Source: CAZNHL01 sp964572965 (GTDB lineage Bacteria > Bacteroidota > Bacteroidia > Cytophagales > UBA9547). From it: a stretch of DNA of 64,000 nucleotides. Each line of letters begins with the position of its first letter. Within the stretch, counting starts at the first letter, position 1. The notes beneath the pieces are model-generated. The model did no database searches, had not been told where the DNA came from, and saw only the letters and a list, made by a program, of their open reading frames with translations. Positions 1 to 7,481 of this stretch are shown here, one piece after another. The position numbers and the translations under genes are program-made. The DNA lies in contig CAZNHL010000012.1 of NCBI GenBank assembly GCA_964572965.1, positions 1 through 64,000 of the forward strand, written 5' to 3'.

Positions 1-22
1 GGAGAGTAGGTCGTTGCCAACC
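1..22 (+). rRNA. rrf: 5S ribosomal RNA, 3' end only
   Basis: The first bases (GAGAGTAGGTCGTTGCC) match the conserved 3' end of bacterial 5S rRNA, the strand that pairs with the 5' end and carries the GAGAGTAGG motif. The rest of the gene, and presumably the rRNA operon, lies before the window. A very strong terminator about 50 bases further on fits the end of an rRNA operon. The exact 3' end is estimated. Confidence 0.65.
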
Positions 23-71
23 TTATTTACAAAGTACATAGGGGAATGTTCGGAATTGATACAAGAAATAG

Positions 72-111
72 AAGTCCTGTCCCGCGATTATTGCGGGACA
101 GGACTTTTTTT
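72..111 (+). terminator. Rho-independent terminator of the rRNA operon
   Basis: A perfect 14-bp stem (AAGTCCTGTCCCGC at 72-85 with its complement at 93-106), a 7-base loop, and a run of seven T at 105-111. It follows the 5S end directly, so it most likely ends the rRNA transcript. Confidence 0.9.
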
Positions 112-532
112 ATGCCCTAAAATTCGTTTTTTTAGTTGTTAGGTGATGGTTGATAGTTGTTAGGGAGAAAGCGGATCAAAATGCAATATACCCAACAGAT
201 CGCCAAACCCGCCCCGCCTTTACACACTTTTTAGAAGAGCCTCTGTCCGGGGACGGGCAAAACATAAAGAAAAGAAATGACTATCCGCTTCTATGAACCT
301 TCTTATGTATTCTCCCGCAGATAACGCAGAATTTCGCAGATTAGGATTTGAAACTCCGGTGCTGCAAACCCTGAAAATTTAACAATCAATAAAATCTATG
401 CCAACGGATACTCAATAGGAAAGATTCGACTCCTTCATTTATACCTATAAATAGGTATTGACACTTTATTGTAAATTATGAAGCTTTGCAGTTATAAGAT
501 CATTCTTCCGGCTACTGATTTTTATCAGCCAG
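112..532. other. Intergenic stretch without a gene
   Basis: No coding frame is convincing here. Visible features are a 10-base direct repeat TAGTTGTTAG (133-142 and 154-163), a CGCAGA-rich patch near 320-350 of a kind common between Bacteroidota genes, and an inverted repeat ATACCTAT-AA-ATAGGTAT at 441-458. A small hairpin (CTGAT, TTTT, ATCAG at 515-528) lies just past the stop of the minus-strand regulator and may help end its transcript, though it has no T run on that strand. Confidence 0.4.
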
Positions 533-1354
533 CTATGTTATTGTTTCCTCTTTTATTTCAATTTTTTTGCTAAAAGCAAGCTGTATTAATTCTGAACTGT
601 TTTTAACCTGCGCTTTGCCCATCATGTTTTTTCTGTGACGAATCACGGTATGTATACTTAGATTCAACGTTTCTGAAATCTCTTTGCTTGTCTGTCCTTT
701 TGCGATCAGCTCTAGCACTTCAAGTTCCCTGTCTGAAAATGTGAAGGTATTGTGTTTTGCATATATCCTGGAGTAAACCTGCTTAAATATACCATCTGTT
801 CCCTTAGCTGAAACTGAAATATTGATATTGTCGTCAAACTTGAATTCGGTAATATCGCTTAAATAGACACTGGTGTGAGTCGGAAACCCCATTTTATTAC
901 TATGTATGGCGTTCATATAATGTAAAGCCCAGATGTATTCTCCATTAGATTTTTTTATTTGAAAGGTATAGGAAAATCGTAAGTCTAATACTCTTCTTTT
1001 AATAGCATAAAGCAAATAGTATTTGAACATAATGGGCAAAACATACCTGTTATAAATTTTAGTATGATCTGAATGGACAAGCGACATAGCGAATTTCAGG
1101 CCTCCTTTTTCAAACAAGTTTCTTTCATGACCCATCACTTCTTTGATGTTAGGGCTGAAATATTCATACCCCATTGTCTGGTGATTGAAAACAAAAACAA
1201 CTGTAGGAGAGTTTTGACTGAAACTATCCATCTCCTGCGGATTAAATCCTTTAAATGGTTCTGCTTGTTTATTTCTTTGAGAAAATGTAGAAAAAAGACT
1301 CTTGGAAAAACCTGCAACTGTTTGGTAAATCGAATTTTCCAGTATAGGTTTCAT
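533..1354 (-). CDS. PAS-like sensor with LuxR-type DNA-binding domain
   Basis: This is a 273-residue cytoplasmic transcription regulator. Residues about 45-175 look like a PAS fold (hydrophobic strands, an FxFSPN-like turn and a DITEFK ending typical of PAS/PAC). Residues about 205-265 form a LuxR/GerE helix-turn-helix: the segment DRELEVLELIAKGQTSKEI, then SIHTVIRHRKNMM as recognition helix. There is no receiver or kinase domain, so it is a one-component sensor of the kind common in Bacteroidota; its ligand and targets cannot be told from the sequence. It stands alone. A degraded copy of a similar DNA-binding domain lies just upstream at 1515-1686, suggesting that a duplicated pair once sat here. 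Confidence 0.8.
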   Translation of the reverse strand: MKPILENSIYQTVAGFSKSLFSTFSQRNKQAEPFKGFNPQEMDSFSQNSPTVVFVFNHQTMGYEYFSPNIKEVMGHERNLFEKGGLKFAMSLVHSDHTKIYNRYVLPIMFKYYLLYAIKRRVLDLRFSYTFQIKKSNGEYIWALHYMNAIHSNKMGFPTHTSVYLSDITEFKFDDNINISVSAKGTDGIFKQVYSRIYAKHNTFTFSDRELEVLELIAKGQTSKEISETLNLSIHTVIRHRKNMMGKAQVKNSSELIQLAFSKKIEIKEETIT

Positions 1355-1514
1355 TGTATAATATTTATAGGAGGTAATAAATTTTAGGTATCCAGAGTAA
1401 AATTAACTGACTGTGACTGTATATACAAGTAAGAATATCAGTGGTTTAGTCAGAGAAAATACTGAAATAGTAGTATGTTTAAACATTTACTGTTATTCTG
1501 GGAAAGTCAATTAA

Positions 1515-1686
1515 ACTTCCCAAAGAGAAAAAACAGTGATTATATTACTGATAAAAGGAAAAACCAGGCAACAGGTGGCTGATGAACTTAATACAAGTCA
1601 GCATACTGTAAATATTCATAAGAAAAATATGCTTCTAAAAACTAATAGAAGAACTTGTAAGTGTTGCTGATACCTTAAAGTTATAG
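1515..1686 (+). pseudogene. Remnant of a LuxR-type helix-turn-helix domain
   Basis: Translating from 1515 gives a recognisable LuxR output domain: SQREKTVIILLIKGKTRQQ, then VADELNTSQHTVNIHKKNML. This matches the family pattern (LSxREKEVLxLIAKGKTNKEIA, SxHTVxxHRKN). The frame is preceded directly by a stop and has no start codon. The expected C-terminal ELVSVADTLKL appears in another frame from 1651 after a one-base shift near 1650, ending in TAG at 1684-1686. The sensor half is not recognisable. It is a decayed paralogue on the strand opposite to the intact regulator at 533-1354. Confidence 0.7.
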
Positions 1687-1759
1687 CATTTATTCAGAGA
1701 GATTAGTAGTACCAAAGACAAGAAATTTTTGAGACTTTAATGTAATCTTACTTTTTTTA

Positions 1760-1785
1760 ATACATTCACTTTAAAGTGAATGTAT
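1760..1785. repeat. 26-base loopless palindrome
   Basis: TACATTCACTTT (1761-1772) is followed at once by its exact reverse complement (1773-1784), with one more matching base on each side. It has no loop, so it reads as a dyad protein-binding site rather than a terminator. Seven T at 1752-1758 lie beside it. The position, about 350 bases before the secreted beta-helix gene, would suit a regulatory site; the binding protein is unknown. Confidence 0.5.
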
Positions 1786-1932
1786 AGTAAAATACTAGGA
1801 ATTCTACTGAAACCTTTGCAGCAGCATGAGTAAATTAGTGGAAATTTCCTTTAAAACTTACATGATCTTATATGTTGGAACATTTGAGATCTTCAAATCT
1901 TCTTATACCTTTAGTCTTACCAAAAATATAAA

Positions 1933-2079
1933 GGCTGTTTTAATTGGTTTTGCAGCCGGAACTCCCCAAAGTTCCAGAATATTATAAGCATCACGCAAGT
2001 AGTAGCTATTGTTTAAAACTGAGAGGTGAGTATACGCACTTCTCTGGCAATTTATGGCTTATCCGGTTCTCCTGACCGG
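1933..2079 (+). promoter_or_regulatory. Probable structured 5' leader of the beta-helix gene
   Basis: Several short stems follow each other before the start at 2135: GGCTG 1933-1937 with CAGCC 1953-1957, GGAACT 1958-1963 with AGTTCC 1970-1975, GAGAGGTG 2021-2028 with CACTTCTC 2037-2044 (one G-T pair), and CCGGT 2063-2067 with ACCGG 2075-2079. They suggest a folded untranslated leader. No known riboswitch class is recognisable, and short stems can occur by chance. Confidence 0.3.
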
Positions 2080-2134
2080 TTTATTGTTTCAATTATTTAA
2101 AAAAAACATTTTTCACTTAAACGCAAAGATTGCT

Positions 2135-4216
2135 ATGAAAAAATCTTTATTGATGGGGTCTGCATTATTCGCAGTACTTCTAACGGCTCAGGTGAGTAAG
2201 ACTCATGCTGAAACAATTACAGTAACAAATACCAATGACACAGGTGCAGGTTCTTTACGTCAGGCTATTATTGATGCGAATGCTGACCCGACTTTTACAA
2301 ACATTACCTTTAACATTCCGGGTTCTTCAACACATACAATTGCCGTGGCAGGTTCTTTACCCGCTCTTACTGCTCCTGTAGACATTACTGTACCTGGTAT
2401 TCATGACGAAGTTGTAATTGAGCCATATTCAGGAGTGAGCGCTACTTATGGTTTCAAGTTTGATGCCGGCTCTACCGGTTCTACACTTAAGAACATTACA
2501 GTAAACGAAGCAAACTTCGGTGTTGACATTCTGGTAAACAATATTACTATTGAAAGTGTAAAATTGCTTCAGACTAACGGTATTGCGGTAAGGCTGAACA
2601 CTGTTAGTGGTATCAGCATTACCAGAAGTACTATTTCTTCAACATATTCTTCGTCTCCGGCATTGTCGGGTAATGTATCGGACCTTACTTTTAAAGGTAA
2701 CTTTGTTACTAACCAGCCGGTTATACTTTACACTGTATCTAACTCGGTAATTGGTGGTGTAGGTCAATTTGGTCAGAATTTTTTCAATGGTGGGGGTGTA
2801 ATTCTGGCAAATGCTACTAATGTTGTGTTTGAGGTAAACACGGTTTACAACACAGTATTAAGTGTCGGAAATCTTGGTGCTGTTCAGGTTGTGAACGGAA
2901 ATAACGTAACAGTCGGAAGAAGTACTTTCACCAACAATGAAGGTTTTGATATTCATATTCAGGGTACAGGAAATACTGTTTCTCAGAATAACATTACAGG
3001 AAATGGCGATATCTATTCAGGAGTTTATGCACATCACTCAAGCAATCTGAGTGTATATCAGACAACATTCAATGCAGCAGCACTTCAGTTGCTGGCAGTT
3101 ACTAATTCTAATTTCTATCAGTTGAATATCAATACTGATCCGCAAGGAGTGAGTGCATATGGTGCAGTGCAATTGGATTCATCAAATGGTAACTCATTCA
3201 GAAATATTGAAGTTAATGGTAATGCTTCAAATGGTGTTCTATTAAATCAGTCTTCAAATAATAGTTTTCGCCAAAGTGCTTTCATTAATAATGGGAGAAC
3301 AGGTATTCGTTTGTATGGAGGTGATGGAAATTTAATTTCTCAAAATGTTATTTTCGACAACCATGCTGATGCTGGCGGGTTTAAAGCAGGTATTTCTTTG
3401 AATAGTGCGAACCTGAGCAAGGCCGCTCCGGTGATTACTTCTCTTTCAAGAAGTGGGAATATTGTGACATTGTCAGGTACTACATCCGCATCTGGCGATA
3501 GCATTGAAATCTTCCGTTCTGATAGTGCAAGTACTGTAGGTACGTTTACTAAAAATGCACGTGAGTTTTTAACTAAAGTAAAAGCGAGCGGCACTTCATG
3601 GACAGCTATAGTGGATGTTTCATCATTCCCTGGTGCTACAGGTTTCTTTACTGCAACTGCAACTGATGCTGCTAAGAATACATCAGAGTTCTCTGTTGTG
3701 AAAAGAATCTATATCCGTACTACAATCGTAGGCCCTACGTCTGTAGTTGCAGGTTCTACTCATAACTATTCAATTCCTTCACTTCCTGGTGTTACATATA
3801 CATGGTGGATTTCAGGTGATGGCAATGTGATTTCAGGTGCAGGAACAAATGCGGTGACGATTAACTTTACTTCATGGTATTCAGGTGGTTCTGTTAATGT
3901 TGGTTTCACAGATCCTGATTTCGGATGGACAGTGTGGACATTGCCTGTAAGTGTTTATTCTCCAAGATTCGCGAGCGACGTACCAGTAGCTGATGTGTAT
4001 CCTAATCCATTTACAAATAACCTGACAGTAAACTATAATGCAGGCTTGAACAATACGTTGAGATTATTTGATACTCAGGGTAATGTTGTATTTACTCAGG
4101 ATAACTTTGTGGGAGGTAATGAAATCGAATTGGGAGATAAAATCCCGGCAGGAAATTACTTATTACAAGTGACTTCAGGGGGAAGTACTAAATCTGCTCA
4201 GGTATACAAAAAATAA
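2135..4216 (+). CDS. Secreted parallel beta-helix protein with T9SS sorting domain
   Basis: The 693-residue product begins with a clear signal peptide (MKKSLLMGSALFAVLLTAQ). I chose the ATG at 2135; the same frame is open to an ATG at 2054, but the signal peptide starts at 2135. Residues about 25-60 (TNDTGAGSLRQAIIDANAD) are the opening typical of right-handed parallel beta-helix surface proteins, and Asn/Ser/Gly/Val-rich helix coils follow to about residue 430. An Ig/PKD-like segment lies near 535-610. The last 80 residues are a type A T9SS signal (YPNPF, then an LFDTQGN strand and IPAGNYLLQVTSGG), so export through SprA and processing by PorU are expected. Substrate or binding role is unknown; helix folds of this kind are often adhesins or polysaccharide-active. 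Confidence 0.85.
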   Translation: MKKSLLMGSALFAVLLTAQVSKTHAETITVTNTNDTGAGSLRQAIIDANADPTFTNITFNIPGSSTHTIAVAGSLPALTAPVDITVPGIHDEVVIEPYSGVSATYGFKFDAGSTGSTLKNITVNEANFGVDILVNNITIESVKLLQTNGIAVRLNTVSGISITRSTISSTYSSSPALSGNVSDLTFKGNFVTNQPVILYTVSNSVIGGVGQFGQNFFNGGGVILANATNVVFEVNTVYNTVLSVGNLGAVQVVNGNNVTVGRSTFTNNEGFDIHIQGTGNTVSQNNITGNGDIYSGVYAHHSSNLSVYQTTFNAAALQLLAVTNSNFYQLNINTDPQGVSAYGAVQLDSSNGNSFRNIEVNGNASNGVLLNQSSNNSFRQSAFINNGRTGIRLYGGDGNLISQNVIFDNHADAGGFKAGISLNSANLSKAAPVITSLSRSGNIVTLSGTTSASGDSIEIFRSDSASTVGTFTKNAREFLTKVKASGTSWTAIVDVSSFPGATGFFTATATDAAKNTSEFSVVKRIYIRTTIVGPTSVVAGSTHNYSIPSLPGVTYTWWISGDGNVISGAGTNAVTINFTSWYSGGSVNVGFTDPDFGWTVWTLPVSVYSPRFASDVPVADVYPNPFTNNLTVNYNAGLNNTLRLFDTQGNVVFTQDNFVGGNEIELGDKIPAGNYLLQVTSGGSTKSAQVYKK

Positions 4217-4234
4217 TATTAATAACCATTTTTG

Positions 4235-4265
4235 AAGAGGGGAACAGTAATGTTCCCCTCTTTTT
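4235..4265 (+). terminator. Rho-independent terminator
   Basis: Stem GAGGGGAACA (4237-4246) with TGTTCCCCTC (4251-4260), GTAA loop, then TTTTT. It follows the stop of the beta-helix gene and sits between that gene and the convergent membrane-protein gene. Confidence 0.9.
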
Positions 4266-4267
4266 GT

Positions 4268-4849
4268 TTAAAGGGAATGGGTAACAAAGTAGTATGTGAA
4301 ACCAAAAACTAAAAGGGATATACTTCCAATTAAGAAAAGCATATATTTTTTTTCGATTTTATATATCTCTCGCATTTCTATTTTGCAGATTGTCCATAAA
4401 ACAAAAAGGTAGAATATAGTTTTAAAAAGATATCTTAAAATAGGTAGTAGTGACAGTAAACTATCTGACTCGCTTATTTCCAAACGATACAGGTTTATAA
4501 ATGCGGGTAAAAACTCAAGGGAGATGATAATTGAAAAGGTTAAATAAATAGCGACCAGTATCCATCCTATTTTATAACGCTTATAAAAGAAAAGAGTCAT
4601 AGCAGAGACAAATATGAGGGGTGTGGTAAACAGAAGCACACGAAAATCCAGACTAAACGGAGAGTTACTATCTTTCAGAATAGATACAACCTGATAAAAC
4701 TCTAAAAGTAGGATTATGCAAAAAGAGATACTTATCAGGTTAATGGTCTTTTGCACTTTTGTTGTTTCAGTTATCCGGAAAGGGTTTATCTGATCAATAA
4801 ATGAGTCCTTATTCTCTTGCGGTAGATTTTCTGAGGGATTGTATTCCAT
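4268..4849 (-). CDS. Unknown multi-pass membrane protein
   Basis: A 193-residue protein that I do not recognise. After a polar N-terminus of about 35 residues it shows four or five hydrophobic segments, at about 38-58, 68-88, 94-115, 137-153 and 170-190, with short charged loops, so it should lie in the inner membrane. The C-terminal half has a basic/acidic stretch (KIEMREIYKIEKKY) between the last two segments. No catalytic or transport motif is visible. It is convergent with the beta-helix gene and divergent from umuD, with no partner gene. The coding call rests on the full-length hydrophobic pattern and the tight fit between the terminator and the umuD upstream region. Confidence 0.65.
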   Translation of the reverse strand: MEYNPSENLPQENKDSFIDQINPFRITETTKVQKTINLISISFCIILLLEFYQVVSILKDSNSPFSLDFRVLLFTTPLIFVSAMTLFFYKRYKIGWILVAIYLTFSIIISLEFLPAFINLYRLEISESDSLLSLLPILRYLFKTIFYLFVLWTICKIEMREIYKIEKKYMLFLIGSISLLVFGFTYYFVTHSL

Positions 4850-4980
4850 ATAGAAAGGTTTGATTAACGATAGATTGTCGTGAATTGATATAAATATACC
4901 CGTTTTAGAGATATTAAAATATGGAAAACCTTCATGCTTCCACTTTCAACTGACAAAAGCAATGAGTGATGGAGCAAGTC

Positions 4981-4999
4981 TGTTTATGGAAAGTAAACA
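4981..4999. promoter_or_regulatory. Dyad upstream of umuD, candidate SOS-type operator
   Basis: TGTTTA (4981-4986), seven bases, then its exact complement TAAACA (4994-4999), ending 39 bases before the umuD ATG. umuDC operons are controlled by a LexA-type repressor in other bacteria, and a dyad in this place fits that role. The Bacteroidota SOS motif is not something I can confirm here. Confidence 0.35.
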
Positions 5000-5038
5000 A
5001 TTTAGCCGACCTTTGGTGTTATTGTATAAACAGCCTCC

Positions 5039-5470
5039 ATGCCTGATCAGATTGATATACTGAATTCCGAATATTTTTTGAAACATCTACTTCCTTTATT
5101 TGAGTCAAGGGTAGAAGCAGGTTTCCCGTCTCCTGCCGATGACTTTATAGAAAGTAATGTCAACCTGAAAGATCAGCTGGTTAAAAACCCGGAAGCCACT
5201 TTTCTGGTCCGTGTAAAGGGCGAGTCAATGATAGATGCTAATATGTATGATGGCGATGTGCTGGTAGTTGATCGTTCAGCGCTTGTCAGTAACGGAAAAA
5301 TTATTGTGGCTGTGGTTGACGGGGCATTTACTGTCAAACGCTTTTCTCAGGAAAATGGAAAGATTAGCCTATTGCCTGAAAACAAGGCTTTCCCTGTTAT
5401 TGAAATTGTGGAAGGAATGGAATTTTTGGTTTGGGGTGTTGTAACTTATATCATCCATAAAGCGCAATAG
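5039..5470 (+). CDS. umuD: UmuD-type LexA-like self-cleaving subunit of DNA polymerase V
   Basis: A 143-residue S24-family protein very like E. coli UmuD. RecA filaments trigger its self-cleavage, and the shortened form binds UmuC to make the error-prone polymerase V. The cleavage site is Ala27-Gly28 in EAGFPSPADD. The catalytic serine is Ser63 (GESMIDANMYDGD) and the general base Lys100 (FTVKRF). Length and the C-terminal FLVWGVVTYIIHK match the family. It lacks the DNA-binding domain of LexA, so it is UmuD and not a repressor. The umuC start follows two bases after its stop, so the pair is translated together. An upstream dyad (4981-4999) may be the damage-response operator. Confidence 0.93.
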   Translation: MPDQIDILNSEYFLKHLLPLFESRVEAGFPSPADDFIESNVNLKDQLVKNPEATFLVRVKGESMIDANMYDGDVLVVDRSALVSNGKIIVAVVDGAFTVKRFSQENGKISLLPENKAFPVIEIVEGMEFLVWGVVTYIIHKAQ

Positions 5471-5472
5471 GT

Positions 5473-6741
5473 ATGAAAGATAAATTGTTTGCACTGGTAG
5501 ACTGCGACAATTTTTTCGTTTCCTGCGAACGGGTATTCAGGCCTGATTTGTGGAAGAAACCTGTTGTGGTACTCTCAAATAATGATGGCTGTATTATTTC
5601 CCGTTCCAGGGAAGCGAAGCTTGCCGGAATCCCCATGGGTGCTCCTTTGCATGAAGTGGAAGACCTGGTAAAGCAACACCGGATCACTTATTTTTCTGCC
5701 AATTTTCTGTTATATGGAGATATCTCCCAGCGTATTGTAGCTATCCTTGAAAGGTTCTCACCCGATGTGGAAGTATATTCAATAGATGAATGTTTTGTGG
5801 AACTGACAGGCTTTGCACATCTGGATGTTGAAGCTTATTGTAAGCAGATCCGCCAGACTATCCTGCAATGGGTGGGTATACCTGTTTCCATCGGTATTGC
5901 TTCCTCAAAAACACTGGCCAAAATAGCCGCGGAACGTGCTAAAAAATCGGATAAGTATGAAGGTGTTTTTATGCTTAAAGAAGAGGAAAGAGAAGATTTT
6001 TTGAAGCAAACACCGATAGGAGACGTCTGGGGAGTCGGTTACAGAACCAAAGAGAAATTGATTACTTATGGTATTGAGACAGCCCTTGACATGTCGAAGG
6101 CAAAAGAATCATGGATCAAGAAAATGATGAGTGTTGTGGGGCACAGAACGCAGTTGGAGTTACAGGGAAAATCCTGTCTGACTATTGAAGAATGCCCTTC
6201 TGAAAAGAAGAATATCATGTTTACCCGTGGTTTTGGCAAGGGAGTAACATCCTTAGCAGAAATAGAAGAAGCCATTGCGGCCTACACAGCCACTGCTACC
6301 ATGAAACTGCGCAGGCAGCAGTCGCAGGCCCGTGTGATTACGGTTTATATTACCACCAATAGGTTTGTAGCAAAGGACCTTCAGTACAGGGAGTCAAAAA
6401 GTATAGCCTTACCCGTCCCGACAGACTTCACGCCCATGTTGACGGCTTATGCCATGAAAGTTCTGAGGGAAATTTTCAGAGAGGGTTATGTATACCATAA
6501 AGTAGGAGTATTCCTTTCAGAACTAAGTCCAAAAGCTCAGCAGCAGACTTTCCTTTTTGAAAAAGACGATACCGAAAAGCATTCAAAAATTAATGAACTC
6601 ATAGATAAGCTGAACAAAAGTGCCGGAGGCAGGAAGATCTTCTTTGCCAAAGAAGGAGTAGAACAACATTGGAAAAGCAAATCAGAACACCGCTCACCCG
6701 GTTATACTACCAATTGGGATGAATTGCCTGAGGTAGTGTAG
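5473..6741 (+). CDS. umuC: UmuC, Y-family translesion DNA polymerase V catalytic subunit
   Basis: A 422-residue Y-family polymerase, the usual UmuC length. The palm starts with ALVDCDNFFVSCER (metal-binding Asp10), followed by VVVLSNNDGCIISRS, and the second metal motif is YSIDECF with Asp105 and Glu106. Helix-hairpin-helix thumb residues follow (TPIGDVWGVGYRTKEKL), then the little finger domain, and a C-terminal DUF4113-like tail near 370-420 found in UmuC but not DinB. It copies across damaged bases with low fidelity after binding cleaved UmuD. It is immediately downstream of umuD and clearly in one operon with it. Confidence 0.95.
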   Translation: MKDKLFALVDCDNFFVSCERVFRPDLWKKPVVVLSNNDGCIISRSREAKLAGIPMGAPLHEVEDLVKQHRITYFSANFLLYGDISQRIVAILERFSPDVEVYSIDECFVELTGFAHLDVEAYCKQIRQTILQWVGIPVSIGIASSKTLAKIAAERAKKSDKYEGVFMLKEEEREDFLKQTPIGDVWGVGYRTKEKLITYGIETALDMSKAKESWIKKMMSVVGHRTQLELQGKSCLTIEECPSEKKNIMFTRGFGKGVTSLAEIEEAIAAYTATATMKLRRQQSQARVITVYITTNRFVAKDLQYRESKSIALPVPTDFTPMLTAYAMKVLREIFREGYVYHKVGVFLSELSPKAQQQTFLFEKDDTEKHSKINELIDKLNKSAGGRKIFFAKEGVEQHWKSKSEHRSPGYTTNWDELPEVV

Positions 6742-6746
6742 ATTTG
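6714..6746 (+). promoter_or_regulatory. Bacteroidota-type promoter for the DUF218 gene
   Basis: TTG at 6714-6716, a 22-base spacer, and a perfect -7 element TAGATTTG at 6739-6746 (consensus TAnnTTTG). It overlaps the end of umuC and lies about 45 bases before the next ATG, so the DUF218 gene can be transcribed apart from umuDC. Confidence 0.4.
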
Positions 6747-6791
6747 AGACTTTAAATATGTAATTGATAGCATTAATTAGTACTCCATTGT

Positions 6792-7394
6792 ATGAAAGTA
6801 ACCCTGACTAAAAAGTATAAAATAATTTTGTTGTTATCAATAGTGATAGTATTAGGCTATTTCGTTTTTAACGGAGTTAAAATATATATTTATTCATTTG
6901 ATTACTCAGAAGATAAAAGTGATGTAGCCATTGTTTTGGGTGCAGCAACCAATAGCGGACATTTGTCTCAAGTGTTTAAAGAGAGAATTAATCACAGCAT
7001 ATATTTATATAATGCAGCCAAAGTGAAGAAGATTATTTTGACAGGAGGATATGGTAATGACCAGGAACAATCTGATAGTGAAGTGGCAAAAAATTACCTG
7101 TTGACTCAAGGGATACCTAAGGATGTAATATTAAATGAACAAAGGTCTAGGTATACCATTGAAAACTTAGTTGAATCTAAAAAGATTATGGATTCGTTGA
7201 AATTGAAATCAGCATTAATTGTAACAGATCCACTTCACATGAAACGCTCTATTGGTTTGGCAGAGAAATTACAGATTAACTGTAAGCCATCGCCAACCAA
7301 AACTACAATGTATAAATCTTTTTTGCCGAAAGCTCAGTTTTTGGTATATGAAACATTTTTTTATTCACTTGGAAAGATTGCCGGCAAAAATTAA
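6792..7394 (+). CDS. SanA/YdcF-like DUF218 membrane-anchored protein
   Basis: A 200-residue protein with one N-terminal membrane segment (about residues 9-30) followed by a DUF218 domain. Family signatures are AIVLGAA near residue 46, KKIILTGGYG near 76, the ENLVESKKIM helix, and the ALIVTDPLHMKRSIGLAEK block. Members such as E. coli SanA affect the envelope barrier to large antibiotics, and YdcF binds nucleotide-like ligands; the exact reaction is unsettled. The gene is 50 bases past umuC and has its own promoter-like site, so a link to SOS is possible but not required. It ends before a two-way terminator shared with the efflux operon. Confidence 0.8.
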   Translation: MKVTLTKKYKIILLLSIVIVLGYFVFNGVKIYIYSFDYSEDKSDVAIVLGAATNSGHLSQVFKERINHSIYLYNAAKVKKIILTGGYGNDQEQSDSEVAKNYLLTQGIPKDVILNEQRSRYTIENLVESKKIMDSLKLKSALIVTDPLHMKRSIGLAEKLQINCKPSPTKTTMYKSFLPKAQFLVYETFFYSLGKIAGKN

Positions 7395-7450
7395 TATACA
7401 TTTTCCTTCAGCTTTACTCTGCTCTTCGGAATTTGTAATCCGGAAACAAA

Positions 7451-7480
7451 AAAGGGAGAGCCATTTGGCTCTCCCTTTTT
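7451..7480. terminator. Bidirectional terminator between convergent genes
   Basis: AAAGGGAGAGCCA (7451-7463) pairs with TGGCTCTCCCTTT (7466-7478), with A-rich sequence on the left and T-rich on the right. It can end both the DUF218 gene and the minus-strand RND efflux operon. Confidence 0.88.
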
Positions 7481-7481
7481 A

